DNA of 64,000 bases from Pseudohalocynthiibacter aestuariivivens (GTDB lineage: Bacteria > Pseudomonadota > Alphaproteobacteria > Rhodobacterales > Rhodobacteraceae), in assembly GCF_011040495.1 (NCBI RefSeq), contig NZ_CP049037.1, positions 2,046,001 through 2,110,000 of the forward strand, in the 5' to 3' direction. The notes under the pieces are model-generated. The model was given only the letters and a program-made list of their open reading frames with translations. It made no database searches and was not told where the DNA came from. This document shows, piece after piece, positions 8,254-16,991 of the stretch (the first letter of the stretch is position 1; each line of letters opens with the position of its first letter). The translations under genes and the position numbers were made by a program.

Positions 8254-9624
8254 ATGTCCATTCCCCAGTCCGGTGGCGGGCCGATCGAAGATCACGCACA
8301 ACTGGCCCAATACCTTGCCGATGGCAGCAAGCCAAAGGCCGATTGGCGTATCGGCACCGAGCATGAGAAGTTCGGCTACTGCAAAGACACGCACAAACCG
8401 ATCCCCTATGCGGGCGAACGCAGCGTGCTGGCGGTTCTCGAAGGGTTGCGCGACCATCACGGCTGGGCCCCGGTCACCGAGGATGGCAACCTGATCGGGC
8501 TGGAAAAAGACGGCGCGAATGTCAGCCTTGAACCCGGCGGCCAGCTAGAGCTGAGCGGCGCACCGCTAGAGACCATCCACGAAACCTGCGATGAGGTGAA
8601 CGCACACCTGCGCGACGTCAAGGACATCGCCGACAAGGTCGGCGTCGGCTTTATCGGGCTGGGCGCGGCGCCAGAATGGCACCATGACGACATGCCGCTG
8701 ATGCCCAAAGGCCGGTACAAGCTGATGGACGCCTACATGCAAAAAGTCGGCACGATGGGCCGGACCATGATGCGCCGGACCTGCACCGTGCAGGTCAACC
8801 TTGACTTCGCCTCCGAGGCGGACATGGTTCAGAAATTCCGTGTCGCACTGGCCCTGCAACCAGTGGCAACCGCGCTTTTCGCCAATTCACCGTTTTTCGA
8901 AGGCCAGCCCAACGGGCACAAATCGTGGCGCAGCCGGGTCTGGCGGGATCTGGACGCAGACCGCACCGGCATGCTGCCTTTTGTGTTCGAGGACGGTATG
9001 GGGTTTGAGCGGTATGCCGATTACGCCCTCGATGTGCCGATGTATTTCGTTTACCGCGACGGCAAATACATCGACGCACTCGGGCAATCCTTTCGCGACT
9101 TTCTACGTGGCGAGCTGCCCGCACTGCCGGGGGAAATGCCGACCCTGTCAGACTGGGCCGATCATCTGACAACCGCCTTCCCCGAGGCGCGGATCAAGAA
9201 ATTCATGGAGATGCGCGGTGCCGATGGCGGCCCGTGGCGACGTCTCTGTGCGCTGCCCGCATTCTGGACCGGCATCATGTATGACCAGTCCAGCCTTGAT
9301 GCCGCCACCGACCTGATAAAGGGCTGGACCGCACCGCAACGCGAGGCGCTGCGCATCGCCGCCAGCGAGGACGCGCTTGCCGCCGAAGTGGACGGGATCA
9401 AAATGCACGATCTGGCCCGCGAAGTTGTCGAGATCGCCAATGCCGGGCTAATAGCGCGCGCGCGCAGCGGTGCGGACGGCCTGATTCCGGACGAGACGCA
9501 TTTCCTCAACGCCCTGCGCGAAAGCCTCGACAGCGGTCAAGTGCCCGCGGATGAACTTCTGGCACGCTACCACGGCGAATGGGGCGGCGATCTGGGTCAG
9601 ATCTATGACGAGTTTTCATACTGA
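8254..9624 (+). CDS. gshA: glutamate-cysteine ligase
   Basis: 456 aa, the proteobacterial/plant-type (GCS2-like) glutamate-cysteine ligase, first step of glutathione synthesis: ATP-dependent joining of Glu and Cys. Diagnostic segments: IGTEHEKFGY near 35, LEPGGQLELSGAP, CTVQVNLDFASEADMVQKF, and SWRSRVWRDLDADRTG. The start is taken at MSIPQSGGGP, preceded by an AACGGAGG Shine-Dalgarno; an in-frame upstream ATG/ACG stretch is not conserved-looking. It stands alone with about 100 bp upstream that contains a TTGACA-like box. Confidence 0.95.
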   Translation: MSIPQSGGGPIEDHAQLAQYLADGSKPKADWRIGTEHEKFGYCKDTHKPIPYAGERSVLAVLEGLRDHHGWAPVTEDGNLIGLEKDGANVSLEPGGQLELSGAPLETIHETCDEVNAHLRDVKDIADKVGVGFIGLGAAPEWHHDDMPLMPKGRYKLMDAYMQKVGTMGRTMMRRTCTVQVNLDFASEADMVQKFRVALALQPVATALFANSPFFEGQPNGHKSWRSRVWRDLDADRTGMLPFVFEDGMGFERYADYALDVPMYFVYRDGKYIDALGQSFRDFLRGELPALPGEMPTLSDWADHLTTAFPEARIKKFMEMRGADGGPWRRLCALPAFWTGIMYDQSSLDAATDLIKGWTAPQREALRIAASEDALAAEVDGIKMHDLAREVVEIANAGLIARARSGADGLIPDETHFLNALRESLDSGQVPADELLARYHGEWGGDLGQIYDEFSY

Positions 9625-9658
9625 CCGGATGGGTGTGGCATGCCGGGCTAAATCCGGC

Positions 9659-10405
9659 CTACGACCGCAGCGCCGGCAGGCCGATTCCGGTCGCCTCGAA
9701 TCCGCCATCAGATGCGATGATCTGACCGGTGACGAAACTGGCCTTGGCCGAGCATAGAAAACAGATGACCGAGGCAATCTCGTCCTCGCTGCCATAGCGG
9801 TTCAGCGGCAGCGCATCGTGATAGGCGGCAATGATTTCCGGCGAATGCACCGCCATCGCCAGCTTAGTCGCCACCGGACCCGGACAGACGCAATTGGCCC
9901 GCACACCGTATTCCCCCAACTCTACCGCTTGCTGCTTCGTGAGGTGCATCACCGCTGCCTTGCTGGTGCCGTAGGCCACGCGCAAGGTACTGGCCCGAAG
10001 GCCGGAGATCGACGCGATGTTCACTATCGCCCCCTTGGCGGCTATCAGTGGCGCCCGCAACGCTTGGCTCATCAGGAATGTCCCGTCCAGATTGGTCTCC
10101 AAGACGCGCCGCCACCGAGCGAAATCGGTTTCGGCGATCGGGCCAAAATCGGCCACCCCCGCATTATTCACCAATGCATCAATACTGTGCCCCGCAACGA
10201 TAAGGTCCGCCGCCATGCGGTCCACCTGATCCGGTTGAGAGATATCGCACAGCACTGGCTCGGCATTCTCCAGCGGTGCGGCGGCCTCTGCTAGCGCCGC
10301 TTCGTCGCGATCAATCATCACCACGCGCCATCCATCTGCCAGAAACTGCTGTGTGGTGGCCAACCCGATGCCGCGCGCGGCCCCTGTGACGACGGCAGTT
10401 TTCAT
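9659..10405 (-). CDS. short-chain dehydrogenase/reductase (SDR)
   Basis: 248 aa classical SDR. NAD(P)-binding TGAARGIGLA at the N-terminus, NNAGVADFG, catalytic Ser in NIASISGLRA, Tyr and Lys in YGTSKAA, and a C-terminal PLNRYGSEDEIASVICFL / FVTGQIIASDGGFEATG. An acidic residue at the end of strand 2 (MIDRDEAAL) suggests NAD(H) over NADP(H). Substrate unknown. It lies 32 bp downstream of the flavin reductase gene on the same strand and may share its transcript. Confidence 0.9.
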   Translation of the reverse strand: MKTAVVTGAARGIGLATTQQFLADGWRVVMIDRDEAALAEAAAPLENAEPVLCDISQPDQVDRMAADLIVAGHSIDALVNNAGVADFGPIAETDFARWRRVLETNLDGTFLMSQALRAPLIAAKGAIVNIASISGLRASTLRVAYGTSKAAVMHLTKQQAVELGEYGVRANCVCPGPVATKLAMAVHSPEIIAAYHDALPLNRYGSEDEIASVICFLCSAKASFVTGQIIASDGGFEATGIGLPALRS

Positions 10406-10437
10406 CTCGCTCTCCCTTGCTCTGCAATCATCTGCAC

Positions 10438-11397
10438 CTATCGTGCAGTTTTTTCCGCCGCCGTGGCGGCATGCACGGTCCCCTGTTCTGCATCGCCTTG
10501 ATAGATGCCGAACTGGCCGTGCTTGTACTCTTGCCGGTATCGCGCCAGCATTGACCGCTCGGGCGCGCTTTGCACATCATCAAGCGGAATATCCTCCAAG
10601 GGTAGATATACCATGCCTTCAGGTGCCGATCCCTCAACAGTACCGTGATAGATGATGGCATGCTGGCCATGCCGCGCATCCTCGTAAACCGAATAGAGAT
10701 GATCGAGCTGCGCCGAAAGCCCTAGGTCACCGAGATGTCCCACAAGCCCCGACAGACTACCCGCGCCCACCGGCGCGACCGGTACGCTGACATGCCCGAC
10801 AGCATGCCGGCACAGCAACAACGCGCCGTCCTTTTCCATGATCGCGCCGATCCGCATACCACCCTGCCCGGCGGCAGCATTCGCCAGCCGATCTTCCAGC
10901 CCGATCGAAAAATAGCTGCCCCGGTGATAGCCCAATGGCGCACCCCCACGCATTTCAAAACTGATCACGCGCCCGACCACGACCACATGATCGCCCGCAT
11001 CCATCTGTGCATGATGAGTACAAACAAAAGAACAAAGCGACGCAGGCAGAATTGGCACACCTTCGGGGCCGGAATGCCAATCGACCTGATCGAACTTATC
11101 TGGTGCGCGCGACGCAAAGAGGCCGGACACGTCGCGCTGATCTTCGCTCAATATGTTCACGGCAAAATACGGCGCGGAACAGAATGTGCAGCAGCTATGC
11201 GCGGTCTTGGCAACACAGATCAACAGCAGCGGCGGATCGAGCGAAACAGACGTAAAGGAATTGGCCGTGAATCCGCGCGGCGTTCCATCCTCCTGCACTG
11301 TGGTAAGGACGGTGACACCGGTGGCAAAGCTACCAAATGCATCGCGCAGCGCGCGTTTGTCAGCTTCTGCCATCGGCACAGGTTCCGTGTCTGCCAT
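10438..11397 (-). CDS. flavin reductase family protein with C-terminal extension
   Basis: 319 aa. Residues about 10-165 form a flavin reductase (FMN-binding split-barrel) domain: LRDAFGSFATGVTVLTT, GFTANSFTSVSLDPPLLLICV, FAVNILSEDQRDVSGLFA. Such enzymes supply FMNH2 or FADH2 to two-component monooxygenases. The remaining ~150 residues are an additional helical/alpha-beta region (LLCRHAVGHVSVPVAPVGAGSL) seen in longer members. Start chosen at MADTEPVPMAEADKR; a longer reading gives an Arg/Ala-rich leader without support. No monooxygenase partner is adjacent, so its electron acceptor is unknown. Confidence 0.85.
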   Translation of the reverse strand: MADTEPVPMAEADKRALRDAFGSFATGVTVLTTVQEDGTPRGFTANSFTSVSLDPPLLLICVAKTAHSCCTFCSAPYFAVNILSEDQRDVSGLFASRAPDKFDQVDWHSGPEGVPILPASLCSFVCTHHAQMDAGDHVVVVGRVISFEMRGGAPLGYHRGSYFSIGLEDRLANAAAGQGGMRIGAIMEKDGALLLCRHAVGHVSVPVAPVGAGSLSGLVGHLGDLGLSAQLDHLYSVYEDARHGQHAIIYHGTVEGSAPEGMVYLPLEDIPLDDVQSAPERSMLARYRQEYKHGQFGIYQGDAEQGTVHAATAAEKTAR

Positions 11398-11541
11398 GCT
11401 GTCCTTTCGCGCTGCCGCCTGTCGTCGATCTGCTATTGCCACTATGGTAACGGGCGGTGGTTTGGCAGCAATCAGATAATGCGCCCCGGTGGCACGGCAT
11501 CCGCCAGATGGGCCTTTGAACCACAGGTCTGGCTGGCCGCT

Positions 11542-12624
11542 TCAGAGTGCAACCAGATGGTTGTCCCATCGCAGGTCCATTCGCCCGACGGGCACCAGAC
11601 GCCCGTCCACGACCATCGCCAGCGCGCCTGTGCCCGACGACACCAGAACGCCCGCGCCCGAAGGTGCAGCCCCACAAACATCCATCACCGGCAAAGACGC
11701 CGCCCAGCCCAACGTATCGACGTCAAAGCCCAGCACCATGTTTCCACGCGGCGATGTGACAATCACCGCCCCGTCGTCAGGCGCAAAAGCAATGCTGCCG
11801 ATATATCCCTGCATCTGCCGCCATTCCGCGTCCGGGGCCGTCATAATGCGCGGCGTGCTTCCTCTGGCGTGCAACCCGACCAGCGGGGGCGCTTCGCCTT
11901 TGCCCTGCCACTGCATCCCGAACGCGACTTGCCCGCGCGCGGATACTGCCAGATGGCGGATGGAATTGCGGTGCCATTGCTGCGGCAGTTCTGCCGTCTC
12001 AATCACCTGACCATCCACGATATAGCTGAGGTTCGGCCGCATGGTTGCGATGTTCAGCGGTGTCCGGCCCGTATCGGGATGCGTGTCGATCCCACCATTG
12101 GCAACCACCAGAATATCGGTGCCGGGCAGCCGTTTTATGTCATGCGGGCCTATTCCGCCGCTGGCGATGTCACCTGCACGCACGTAACTGTTCATCGCGT
12201 CCCAGATACCAACGCGCCCCTGCCCGGCTGCATAGTCATTCTCAGTTGTAAAGAGCCAACGACCATCCTGCGAAAAGACACCATGGCCGTAGAAATGCCG
12301 CCCGGCAGGTGCGTTTAGCGTCGCCATCGGCATCCCGGTCGCGCAATCAATCACCACCGCGAACGTGCCGGGTCGACGCGCAAATGCGATCGCCTCGGGC
12401 CGATCGGGATGCGCCGCCGCGGCGTGGCCGCGCGCGGGCAACCGTATCTGAAACAGCTGATCACCCGCCCGCCCGATGCCGCACAGGGCATAGCCGCCAT
12501 CGGCCAAGGCCGCCGCCGACAGGAACGCAGGCGCGCCAACATCGGCCCAAGTCGCGCGTGGAGCCAGTCCCGTGGCCAGAAGCCCCGCCAGAAATCCCCG
12601 TCGGCTGGTCACATCAATCCCCAT
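11542..12624 (-). CDS. DUF1513 protein, Tat-exported, iron-cluster member
   Basis: 360 aa. A Tat-type signal SRRGFLAGLLATGLAPRATWA (about 6-27) marks export of a folded, probably cofactor- or metal-containing protein. The mature part has beta-propeller-like repeats (GHGVFSQDGRWLFTTEND, GIGPHDIKRLPGTDILVVANGGI, PNLSYIVDGQ) typical of DUF1513. It is the last gene of the iron cluster and its start overlaps the end of the preceding imelysin by 11 nt. DUF1513 genes are known to accompany imelysin and di-heme DUF1111 genes in iron-regulated loci; the biochemical role is not established. Confidence 0.85.
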   Translation of the reverse strand: MGIDVTSRRGFLAGLLATGLAPRATWADVGAPAFLSAAALADGGYALCGIGRAGDQLFQIRLPARGHAAAAHPDRPEAIAFARRPGTFAVVIDCATGMPMATLNAPAGRHFYGHGVFSQDGRWLFTTENDYAAGQGRVGIWDAMNSYVRAGDIASGGIGPHDIKRLPGTDILVVANGGIDTHPDTGRTPLNIATMRPNLSYIVDGQVIETAELPQQWHRNSIRHLAVSARGQVAFGMQWQGKGEAPPLVGLHARGSTPRIMTAPDAEWRQMQGYIGSIAFAPDDGAVIVTSPRGNMVLGFDVDTLGWAASLPVMDVCGAAPSGAGVLVSSGTGALAMVVDGRLVPVGRMDLRWDNHLVAL

Positions 12625-13630
12625 CCAGCGCGTTGAACCCGGCCGACACGCCCAGTCTCGGGCCCAGTTCGGCGGCGACCAGATCGCGAATATCATCCAC
12701 CGCTTGCTGCACGGCCTCGATACGAAAACGGCTTTGTGGCGCGGCTACCCCGGCAAAGATCGGATCATCCAACCCGGCGAGCCGCTCTTTTGCATGATCG
12801 AATGCCGCTGCCAGACGTTCCGCCAGATCGACGTCCCCTCCGGCCAACCGCACCGCCAGATCCTGCAAGGCGTCCAATGACAGCGCCACATGGCGCGCCG
12901 ACCGTCCGGATCGCCAAACTTCGGCGCGCTTGGGGCGTGGGCGGTCAAATGTGCCCAACGGACGTCCCAGACGCGCATCAGATGTGAATTGCAGCCCCGT
13001 CGTCAGCGACTTGTAAATCACCTGCAACGCCTCGTCATCGCTGCGATATGGCCCGGTTGCAGAGGGTGTTATCAACCTCGCCGCATGTTCCGTTTGCCAC
13101 TCTCTGTCGATCTCGTCCGTGGTGGCAGCGATATCCGCAGCTAACGTGCGGGTCAGAGTACAACGGTAATCCGCCGATCCAAGGCTGCTGATCGCAGGAT
13201 CGAACAGCAGAAATTCCAGTGCGTAAAACCCCCGAGCCGCAATAGACACATCTCGATAGGCTTGCTCGGTTTGCGCGACCGCATCCTCAGAGGTGATTAG
13301 TCCACTCAGGGTCTTGGGCGTTGCCCCGCGGCTGTCGGGCCAGAACGCCAGCGCATAGCCACGGTCCGCATCTTCGGTCGGACCGAAACGCAAATGGCTG
13401 GCAGCGATCCAGGCATCGAATGCCTCGCCATAGGCTGCGCGCAACGACTCCGACCCGGCCACGCAGTTGTCCTGCGCCGCAGAGGCCAATGACTGCGCCT
13501 TACTCGACAGCACATCGAACCGCGGCAAGATATGTTCGGTCACCACATCCTCAGTTACAGCCCCGGCGGCCTGTGCGGCCAATGGTCCGGGCGTCAACGC
13601 CATCAGGCAGACAAAAAGCAGACGTTTCAT
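12614..13630 (-). CDS. imelysin-family protein (second copy)
   Basis: 338 aa with a signal peptide ([21 protein letters not shown]). The imelysin/peptidase M75 fold is recognisable: FDAWIAASHLRFGP in the first half and a long helical C-terminal half. The family GxHxxE signature appears here as GFYALE (about 134-139), so the His is replaced by Tyr, unlike the first imelysin of this cluster, which keeps it. Periplasmic, presumably iron-binding or supporting uptake. Overlaps its upstream neighbour by ATGA and its downstream neighbour by 11 nt. Confidence 0.87.
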   Translation of the reverse strand: MKRLLFVCLMALTPGPLAAQAAGAVTEDVVTEHILPRFDVLSSKAQSLASAAQDNCVAGSESLRAAYGEAFDAWIAASHLRFGPTEDADRGYALAFWPDSRGATPKTLSGLITSEDAVAQTEQAYRDVSIAARGFYALEFLLFDPAISSLGSADYRCTLTRTLAADIAATTDEIDREWQTEHAARLITPSATGPYRSDDEALQVIYKSLTTGLQFTSDARLGRPLGTFDRPRPKRAEVWRSGRSARHVALSLDALQDLAVRLAGGDVDLAERLAAAFDHAKERLAGLDDPIFAGVAAPQSRFRIEAVQQAVDDIRDLVAAELGPRLGVSAGFNALDGD

Positions 13631-15156
13631 AGGCTCTCCAGAAATCGGATCAGGGCAGCACGGTCAGCAGCGGGCATCTCGACGACAGCATCGCGCGCGC
13701 CCTGAGCCTCTCCACCATGCCACAGAACCGCCTCCAACAGCGACCGGGCACGTCCGTCATGCAGAAAATAGCTATGCCCACTGACCTGTTCCGTCAGACC
13801 AATCCCCCACAGCGGCGGGGTACGCCATTCATACCCGGTCGCGCGCACTTCAGGTCGGTGGTCGGCCAACCCCTCGCCCATGTCATGCAGCAATAAATCG
13901 GTATAGGGCCAGATCAGTTGAAAGCTCTGCTCGGGTTGGTCACGCAGACGGTGGGTGACAAAGCTGGGTGTGTGGCAGGCGGTGCAGCCGGTGGTGTAGA
14001 ACACTTCCTTGCCACGCAAAACCTCGGGATCGTCCACGTCACGCCGCTTGGGCACAGCAAGGTTGCGACTGTAAAACGTCACCAGTTCCAGCCCCTCGGC
14101 GTCAATCTCGTACACACGATCATCATCGGCGCCGTTTGGTGCAGCCATACAGTCAGCCTGTAAATCCGTGCACTCGCCCGACGCCGCCGCAAAGAGCGGG
14201 TTGGAAATACCAATATCACCGACAAAGGCCGAGGCCGATTGCTCTCGGATCGTGGGATTACCTGCCTTCAGACCAAACCGGCCCAGCATCGGCTGGTCGA
14301 ATTCCGTGGACCAAACAATGTTCGCACGGCCCGAAATGCCATCGCCATCCGCATCATCAGGGTCAGCGCCTGCCACAATGTCCGCCGCTGGAACGGCCTC
14401 CAACAGCCCGAGGCCAATCATCTGCGGCGCGACACGCGGACTGAGCATCGCATCAGGATGCAGCGGCCCATAGCCCAGATCAGCGGCTGTAAATGTCGGC
14501 TGTCGCAGCGTTGCGACCTCTCCATCCGACAGGGGCACCGTCACCTCTTCATAGGTAATTTGCAGGCGATATTCGGCGGCATGACCGGGCAGACTGAAAT
14601 CCTGCAATTGCGATCCGTAAGTCGGCTCTGGCAGGGTCGCGATATAATCCTCGATGCCTGCAATCGCGTCCGCCTCTGTGCCCGGAATAGACACCCTCAG
14701 GAACATCGACACGGCGCTATCCTCCGGCCCTTCGGGTGGATGACCGCGCCCGTCCTTCAGGTGGCAACGCTGGCAGGAACGCGCATTATAGAGCGGTCCC
14801 AACCCGTCCGAGGCCAATGTGGAGGACGGCGACGATACCCAGAGCTTGCGAAACAGGCCATTGCCGACCTTGAATTTCAGCTCGTCCTCAAACGCAATGT
14901 TGCCGGACGGTAACGAGAACGCGTCGGCATTGGTGCGCGCCCGGACTGTGGCGGCTCCGGCTGACATCTCCTCGAACGGAGCAGCAGCATCAAAACTTGT
15001 TACCGGCGCAGTCACATCGGCAATGCGCGCGGCCTCTTGCGCAGTGCGCGGGATAATATCCAGATGCGGCTCGGCCAGCGGGTCGGCGTGCACGGCGGCC
15101 CCACAGAGGACCGCCATACAGAAAAGGCTACTCTGCCTCGTCCATTTTGGATGCAT
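13627..15156 (-). CDS. di-heme oxidoreductase family (DUF1111) c-type cytochrome
   Basis: 509 aa, periplasmic. A signal peptide (about 1-24, ending GAAVHA) precedes a mature protein with two CxxCH haem-attachment motifs: CQRCH in the first half and CTACH in the second. DGRGHPPEG, the di-heme family layout and the C-terminal [19 protein letters not shown] are typical of DUF1111, distantly related to MauG-like peroxidases. Between two imelysin genes it may oxidise or reduce iron during uptake (inference). Start is uncertain: the chosen ATG overlaps bfr by 29 nt and gives the best signal peptide; alternatives lie at 15168 and 15117. Confidence 0.85.
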   Translation of the reverse strand: MHPKWTRQSSLFCMAVLCGAAVHADPLAEPHLDIIPRTAQEAARIADVTAPVTSFDAAAPFEEMSAGAATVRARTNADAFSLPSGNIAFEDELKFKVGNGLFRKLWVSSPSSTLASDGLGPLYNARSCQRCHLKDGRGHPPEGPEDSAVSMFLRVSIPGTEADAIAGIEDYIATLPEPTYGSQLQDFSLPGHAAEYRLQITYEEVTVPLSDGEVATLRQPTFTAADLGYGPLHPDAMLSPRVAPQMIGLGLLEAVPAADIVAGADPDDADGDGISGRANIVWSTEFDQPMLGRFGLKAGNPTIREQSASAFVGDIGISNPLFAAASGECTDLQADCMAAPNGADDDRVYEIDAEGLELVTFYSRNLAVPKRRDVDDPEVLRGKEVFYTTGCTACHTPSFVTHRLRDQPEQSFQLIWPYTDLLLHDMGEGLADHRPEVRATGYEWRTPPLWGIGLTEQVSGHSYFLHDGRARSLLEAVLWHGGEAQGARDAVVEMPAADRAALIRFLESL

Positions 15157-15613
15157 TGAGTTGGGCATATTTTTCTTCGCCAAGTTTTTCGACCAGATCA
15201 AGCTGGGTTTCCAAGAAGTCGATATGCCCCTCTTCATCGGTCATCAATTCTTCAAACAGATTTTTGCTGACAAAATCCCCGACGGATTCGCAATGCTGTC
15301 GCGCTTTTGCATACAACTCACGCGCCTCATGCTCTGCGGCCAGATCACATTCCAGCGTTTCCTTGGGCGTCTGACCAATGCGCAGTGAGTCGAGCTTTTG
15401 CAGGTTCGGGTGCCCACCCAGAAACAGAATGCGTTGGATCAGCTTGTCCGCGTGGTGCATCTCTTCAATGCTTTCCTCGCGTGATTTCTTGGCCATATGG
15501 CCCAGCCCCCAATCTTCTTGCAGGCGGAAATGCAGCCAGTACTGGCTCACTGCGGTTAGCTCACTGCGGAGTGCACTGTTCAGATATTCGATAACTTTCG
15601 CGTCGCCTTGCAT
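15128..15613 (-). CDS. bfr: bacterioferritin
   Basis: 161 aa, the full length for haem-containing ferritins that store iron as a 24-mer shell in the cytoplasm. Ferroxidase ligands are visible: Glu18 ([13 protein letters not shown]), Glu51 and His54 in EEMHHADK, Glu94 ([10 protein letters not shown]), and Glu127/His130 in [10 protein letters not shown]. Met52 (EEMHH) is the axial haem ligand. It overlaps bfd upstream by 34 nt and DUF1111 downstream, so storage is translated together with uptake genes. Confidence 0.96.
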   Translation of the reverse strand: MQGDAKVIEYLNSALRSELTAVSQYWLHFRLQEDWGLGHMAKKSREESIEEMHHADKLIQRILFLGGHPNLQKLDSLRIGQTPKETLECDLAAEHEARELYAKARQHCESVGDFVSKNLFEELMTDEEGHIDFLETQLDLVEKLGEEKYAQLNASKMDEAE

Positions 15614-15855
15614 GCTTGGGTTTCCTGTGTTTGTCCGCGCCGAAGGCCGCGGAGGGTCATGGGGACTTCCAGGTTAGCGTTTTTGCGCATGGTGGCCAGA
15701 AAAAGCGGCATACATCCGCCGCAATCCGCCGCTTTTCCCAATGCGCGATAAACTTTTCCGGGCGTAATGAGGGCTGCCGCATCAGCAGCCCTCATCCAGT
15801 CGATCGCCGCGTTGATTTCGCGATCAGATATGCTTTGGCAATGGCATACGATCAT
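15580..15855 (-). CDS. bfd: bacterioferritin-associated ferredoxin
   Basis: 91 aa [2Fe-2S] protein that passes electrons to bacterioferritin so that stored Fe3+ is reduced and released. The four cluster cysteines are in MIVCHC (C-x-C) and ADCGGC (C-x2-C). Typical Bfd proteins end soon after the second pair; here a basic tail of about 35 residues ([21 protein letters not shown]) runs across the start of bfr, which suggests that the tail results from loss of the original stop or serves coupling. The start is only 9 nt after the porin stop. Confidence 0.9.
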   Translation of the reverse strand: MIVCHCQSISDREINAAIDWMRAADAAALITPGKVYRALGKAADCGGCMPLFLATMRKNANLEVPMTLRGLRRGQTQETQACKATRKLSNI

Positions 15856-15864
15856 GTGGCACCT

Positions 15865-16893
15865 TTAGAATTCGTATGTAAGGACCGAGCCGAGTGTGTG
15901 GTTGCGGTCCCCCGCCTCGCGGCCATAGCGATAACCGATTGTCGTGGACAGACTATCGGTAACCGGCACCTCGACGCTAAGCGTCGCCAGATGGTCCGTC
16001 GGCGCATTCTGGATGTCGCGCACCGCATAAACACCCGATACCGTCGCCGGGCCGACCGCAAAGGCCGCGCCAAAGGTTGCGATGGTCGCATCGGCCCGGA
16101 CACCTCCGAACGCATCAAAATACGCCACCTCGCCCAGCAGCTCGACAGGGACCGATGACCCTTCGCCCAATACATAAACGACACCGGCAACAAAGCCCGT
16201 TTGGTCCGTGACATCACCGACACCTCGTGCCTGATTTTGAATGCCGATATTGTAGGCAGTGTTACCGACCTCACCCATAAGGCTAAGGGCGAAGGATTCC
16301 GGATCGCTGGTGTTGGACACGCCACCCGCAGACAGATTGTTCTGTGGTCGCTTGCGGCCCAGAGACTCGCTAAAGATTGACCGGTCCGCGTTGAATGCGG
16401 CAAAGGACAGCACATGCTCACCAACCCCGAGCGGCAGCGCGATGTTGATCGCTGCACCCACCCGTTCTGTCAGCTGATAATCCTCGGCAAAATCCGCGCC
16501 ATAGAGACCCGGCGCCAAATCCCATGCGGCGCCGAATGCGGGGTTGAACTTGCCCAGCACCACTTCTGCCGGGCCAAAATCATGCGCAAAATACAGCTCT
16601 TCCGCGTATAGCCCATGATCCTCCAGAACCCGATCTTTTACTGCCCCGATAATCGGTTCAATCACCAAGGACGCATTCACCGATGTCCGCGACGTGATGG
16701 CATAGCTCAGCGCGCCATTGATGGTCATGTAGGTATCGTTCAGTTCGTTCGCCGGGTTCGAGGAATCGAACAGCACGTCACTTTGCAATTCGATGCTGCC
16801 CTCCCAAGTAAAGCGACCATCTTGCGCATTTGCCGTTCCGACGCTGGCCAACAAAAGGCTACCAAGCCCGGCGATTGCTATCGTTTTATTCAT
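15865..16893 (-). CDS. porin-like outer-membrane beta-barrel protein in iron cluster
   Basis: 342 aa with a clear signal peptide (MNKTIAIAGLGSLLLASVGTANAQ). The rest is alternating amphipathic strands (GSIELQSDVLF, YMTINGALSYAITSRTSVNASLVIEPI, VVLGKFNPAFGAAWDLAPGLYG) and ends in the outer-membrane signature LGSVLTYEF with a terminal Phe. No TonB box or plug domain is seen, so it is not a TonB-dependent receptor; it may be a channel that admits iron species to the periplasm for the imelysins (inference). A 99-bp gap with a strong palindrome separates it from the upstream imelysin gene. Confidence 0.75.
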   Translation of the reverse strand: MNKTIAIAGLGSLLLASVGTANAQDGRFTWEGSIELQSDVLFDSSNPANELNDTYMTINGALSYAITSRTSVNASLVIEPIIGAVKDRVLEDHGLYAEELYFAHDFGPAEVVLGKFNPAFGAAWDLAPGLYGADFAEDYQLTERVGAAINIALPLGVGEHVLSFAAFNADRSIFSESLGRKRPQNNLSAGGVSNTSDPESFALSLMGEVGNTAYNIGIQNQARGVGDVTDQTGFVAGVVYVLGEGSSVPVELLGEVAYFDAFGGVRADATIATFGAAFAVGPATVSGVYAVRDIQNAPTDHLATLSVEVPVTDSLSTTIGYRYGREAGDRNHTLGSVLTYEF

Positions 16894-16945
16894 CGGGTTT
16901 CCGTTTTCTATTTAAGTTTGTCTTGAGTTAATCGTCCGAAATTCA

Positions 16946-16980
16946 CCCTCTAGTATGTTATATCATAACATACTAGAGGG
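16946..16980. promoter_or_regulatory. perfect 16-bp inverted repeat inside the iron operon
   Basis: Arms CCCTCTAGTATGTTAT and its exact reverse complement flank a 3-nt loop (ATC). It sits 11 bp after the imelysin stop and 52 bp before the porin ATG. No T-run follows in either direction, so it is not a classic intrinsic terminator. It could be an RNA-processing or stability hairpin, an attenuator, or an operator. Confidence 0.6.
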
Positions 16981-16991
16981 ATTGCGACAGA

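Noticed and set aside
10735..12318. 527-codon open frame on the plus strand
   Set aside because: Antisense across both the flavin reductase and DUF1513 genes and their gap; basic, motif-free sequence.
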